Both the position numbers and the translations under genes were made by a program. From contig JAIDPG010000370.1 of NCBI GenBank assembly GCA_029062865.1, positions 1 to 23,532 on the forward strand: a stretch of 23,532 nucleotides of DNA. The letters are read 5' to 3'. Origin of the DNA: Oscillospiraceae bacterium (GTDB lineage Bacteria; Bacillota; Clostridia; Oscillospirales; Ruminococcaceae). Position 1 is the stretch's first letter; every line of letters starts with the position of its first letter. This document shows, piece after piece, positions 22,027 through 23,532 of the stretch. The notes below the pieces were generated by a model. That model saw only the letters and a program-made list of their open reading frames with translations. It had not been told where the DNA came from and made no database searches.

Positions 22027-22062
22027 AAAATATGATAATGCAACAAAGGGGAAATTTAAAAA

Positions 22063-22917
22063 ATGAAAATAGCGGTCGTAGGTCTTGGGCTTATCGGCGG
22101 TTCTATCTGCAAGGCTCTGAAGGCAAATACGTTTTATCATATAATGGGAATGGACAAGGATCCCGAGGTCACGAAAAAAGCGCTTGCGGCGGGGGCTATC
22201 GACGAGGAGCTTACCGTTGACAGACTAAGCGAAGCTAATTTGACTATCGTCGCGCTTTACCCCGTGGCAATCGTCGATTTCATAAAGGAAAACGCCGACA
22301 AGTTCCGCAAGGGCTCTATTGTAATGGATATTTGCGGCGTAAAGGGGTATATTGTTAAAAACTGCACGCCCGTGCTTGATGAAAAGGGCGTTATCTTTAT
22401 CGGAACGCACCCTATGGCGGGCACCGAACATTCGGGCTTTGATTACTCGACTGCCGACCTATTCAACGGCGCGAGCTTTATTATCACGCCGTCGGAGAAC
22501 ACTCCGCAGATAGCCATCGACCTTGTTTCGACGCTTGGCGCGTGTATGAACTTCGGAAAGGTCGTTATTGCGACTCCCGAGCAGCACGACGCGAACATCG
22601 CGTACACGTCGCAGTTGGCTCACGTGGTTTCCAACGCCTATGTAAAAAGCCCGTCGCTGTTCCGCGCGGACGGTTTTTCGGCGGGGAGCTTCCTCGACCT
22701 CACTCGCGTGGCGTATCTGAATGAGGAAATGTGGTCGAGCCTGTTTATGTGCAATAAAGAGGCGCTGCTGTTTGAAATCAACACGATCATAAAATCGCTA
22801 TCGGAATACCGCGACGCAATGGTGAGCGACGATATTGACACGCTCCGCGAGCTGCTGAAGGTAGGTCGTGAGCGCAAGGAAAAGAGCATGGAATTTTACG
22901 GACAGGAGCGCAGATAA
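22063..22917 (+). CDS. tyrA: Prephenate dehydrogenase
   Basis: TyrA oxidatively decarboxylates prephenate to 4-hydroxyphenylpyruvate for tyrosine synthesis. The 284 residues have the Rossmann motif GLGLIGG (7-13), then VKGYIVKNC, THPMAGTEHSGF (about 114-125) with the active-site His, and TSQLAHVVSNA. It is the short form, without chorismate mutase or a C-terminal ACT domain, so feedback control must come another way or be absent. The ATG follows AAAGGGG. An NAD- versus NADP-specific choice (MDKDPE after the second strand) favours NAD. The stop overlaps the next start by one base (TAATG). Confidence 0.94.
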   Translation: MKIAVVGLGLIGGSICKALKANTFYHIMGMDKDPEVTKKALAAGAIDEELTVDRLSEANLTIVALYPVAIVDFIKENADKFRKGSIVMDICGVKGYIVKNCTPVLDEKGVIFIGTHPMAGTEHSGFDYSTADLFNGASFIITPSENTPQIAIDLVSTLGACMNFGKVVIATPEQHDANIAYTSQLAHVVSNAYVKSPSLFRADGFSAGSFLDLTRVAYLNEEMWSSLFMCNKEALLFEINTIIKSLSEYRDAMVSDDIDTLRELLKVGRERKEKSMEFYGQERR

Positions 22918-23474
22918 TGTCTGATAAACGCGGACCGAGTATCGGCTATATCGTGTCGTTATGCGGCGTTATGAGCGCGCTGGCGTTGTCGCTGATGTTT
23001 GTTATGGGAATGATCCCGTCGTTTGAGTATATCAGCCCCGCGATAAGCGGAATGTTTATCTGGGTTATAAGGCGGCATCTCGGCGTAAAATACGGGCTTG
23101 TGAGCTATCTTGCCGTGGGAGTTCTGAGCCTGCTTCTCGTGCCGAATTACGAGGCAACGATGATGTTTATTTTCCTACTCGGATATTACCCGATTGTCCG
23201 CGATTATCTTGAGAAGATCAAGCCGAAGGTAATCCAATGGATAGCGAAGTTGGCGGTTTACGCCATTCCGTCCGTCGGGGCGTATACGGTGCTGGTTTAT
23301 CTGTTCGGAATGGAGTATCTTTTAAACGACGCGAGCGACTTCGGCAAGTACGGAACGCTCGTTCTCTTAGGACTGGGCGCGGTGGCGTTTATTATGTACG
23401 ACGTTTTTATCGGGCTGTTCAGACCGTTTTACGATAAGATAATAATGCCGAAAATTCAGAAAAGATTAAAATAA
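22917..23474 (+). CDS. Integral membrane protein resembling an ECF transporter S-component
   Basis: This 185-residue protein is mostly hydrophobic, with about five to six segments (around 9-33, 38-52, 58-75, 80-95, 110-130 and 143-168). Size, basic tail and the helix pattern with an early AISGMFIWVIRRHLGVKYG stretch resemble S-components of energy-coupling factor transporters or related small membrane proteins common in Clostridia. The assignment is by overall look and not by a decisive motif, so the substrate is unknown. Its ATG overlaps the tyrA stop, so it is co-translated with tyrA. An aromatic precursor or vitamin substrate would fit the context but is only inference. Confidence 0.7.
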   Translation: MSDKRGPSIGYIVSLCGVMSALALSLMFVMGMIPSFEYISPAISGMFIWVIRRHLGVKYGLVSYLAVGVLSLLLVPNYEATMMFIFLLGYYPIVRDYLEKIKPKVIQWIAKLAVYAIPSVGAYTVLVYLFGMEYLLNDASDFGKYGTLVLLGLGAVAFIMYDVFIGLFRPFYDKIIMPKIQKRLK

Positions 23475-23486
23475 AAAATATTAACG

Positions 23487-23517
23487 GCAATTTCCCCGCC
23501 GGTGGCGGGAAAATTGC
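23487..23517. repeat. GC-clamped triloop hairpin, copy D
   Basis: GCAATTTCCCCGCC pairs with GGCGGGAAAATTGC around a GGT loop, 13 of 14 positions, with one C-A mismatch. It starts 12 bases after the last gene. No U tract follows before the window ends. It belongs to the same family as the hairpins at 2311, 10537 and 18763. Confidence 0.8.
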
Positions 23518-23532
23518 AAGTAACGATTAAAG

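Overview
The window reads as a chromosomal stretch of a Gram-positive anaerobe of the Clostridia (Bacillota), probably Oscillospiraceae/Ruminococcaceae-like. This rests on a PolC-type replicative polymerase, a short-form HisG paired with HisZ, strong AGGAGG/GAAAGG ribosome binding sites, canonical sigma-A promoters with extended -10 elements, and coding DNA that is roughly half GC with AT-rich gaps. All convincing genes lie on the + strand. I see no rRNA, tRNA, CRISPR array, transposase or phage gene.

Layout. (1) 2-2134: the C-terminal half of polC, cut by the window edge. (2) 2211-10524: a histidine biosynthesis operon behind a clear promoter with a dyad over its -10: hisZ, hisG, hisD, two unknown genes, a cytidine deaminase-like gene, hisB, a Nudix hydrolase, an unknown gene, hisH, a TARG1-like macrodomain ADP-ribosylhydrolase and a voltage-gated K+ channel-like gene. 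It ends at an intrinsic terminator (10592-10629). (3) 10671-18833: a second unit with its own promoter: two COG0523/CobW GTPases (one with a His-rich metal-binding loop, one fused to a YcgQ-like domain), a GNAT protein, a lipoprotein gene broken by TGA at its lipobox cysteine, an MTA/SAH deaminase-type amidohydrolase, a Nudix-HisI fusion, a nitroreductase, a second GNAT protein, a HAM1/RdgB-type nucleotide pyrophosphatase and hisE, then a terminator. (4) 18903-19884: class II fructose-bisphosphate aldolase with its own promoter and terminator. (5) 19921-21892: two genes of unknown function. (6) 21919-23474: tyrA (prephenate dehydrogenase) coupled to a membrane protein that looks like an ECF S-component.

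How the genes fit together. HisG/HisZ, HisE, HisI, HisH, HisB and HisD cover much of the route from PRPP and ATP to histidine. HisA, HisF, HisC and histidinol-phosphate phosphatase are not here and must be encoded elsewhere. Nucleotide-cleaning enzymes (two Nudix, HAM1, cytidine deaminase, ADP-ribosylhydrolase, nucleoside deaminase) are woven between the his genes, several with overlapping stop and start codons. Several enzymes here belong to families that normally use zinc (HisD, HisI, cytidine deaminase, MtaD, class II aldolase), and two putative metal-chaperone GTPases sit in the same transcription unit as HisI.

Non-coding structure. A small family of GC-clamped triloop hairpins recurs in four intergenic gaps, separate from the true U-tract terminators. 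A compact folding element with two hairpins inside an outer stem fills the hisG-hisD gap and takes in the last codons of hisG. I did not find one obvious new defence or mobile system. The best leads are the TGA at the lipobox cysteine, the hairpin family, the hisG-hisD element, the Nudix-HisI fusion and the mixture of his, nucleotide-sanitation and metal-chaperone genes.
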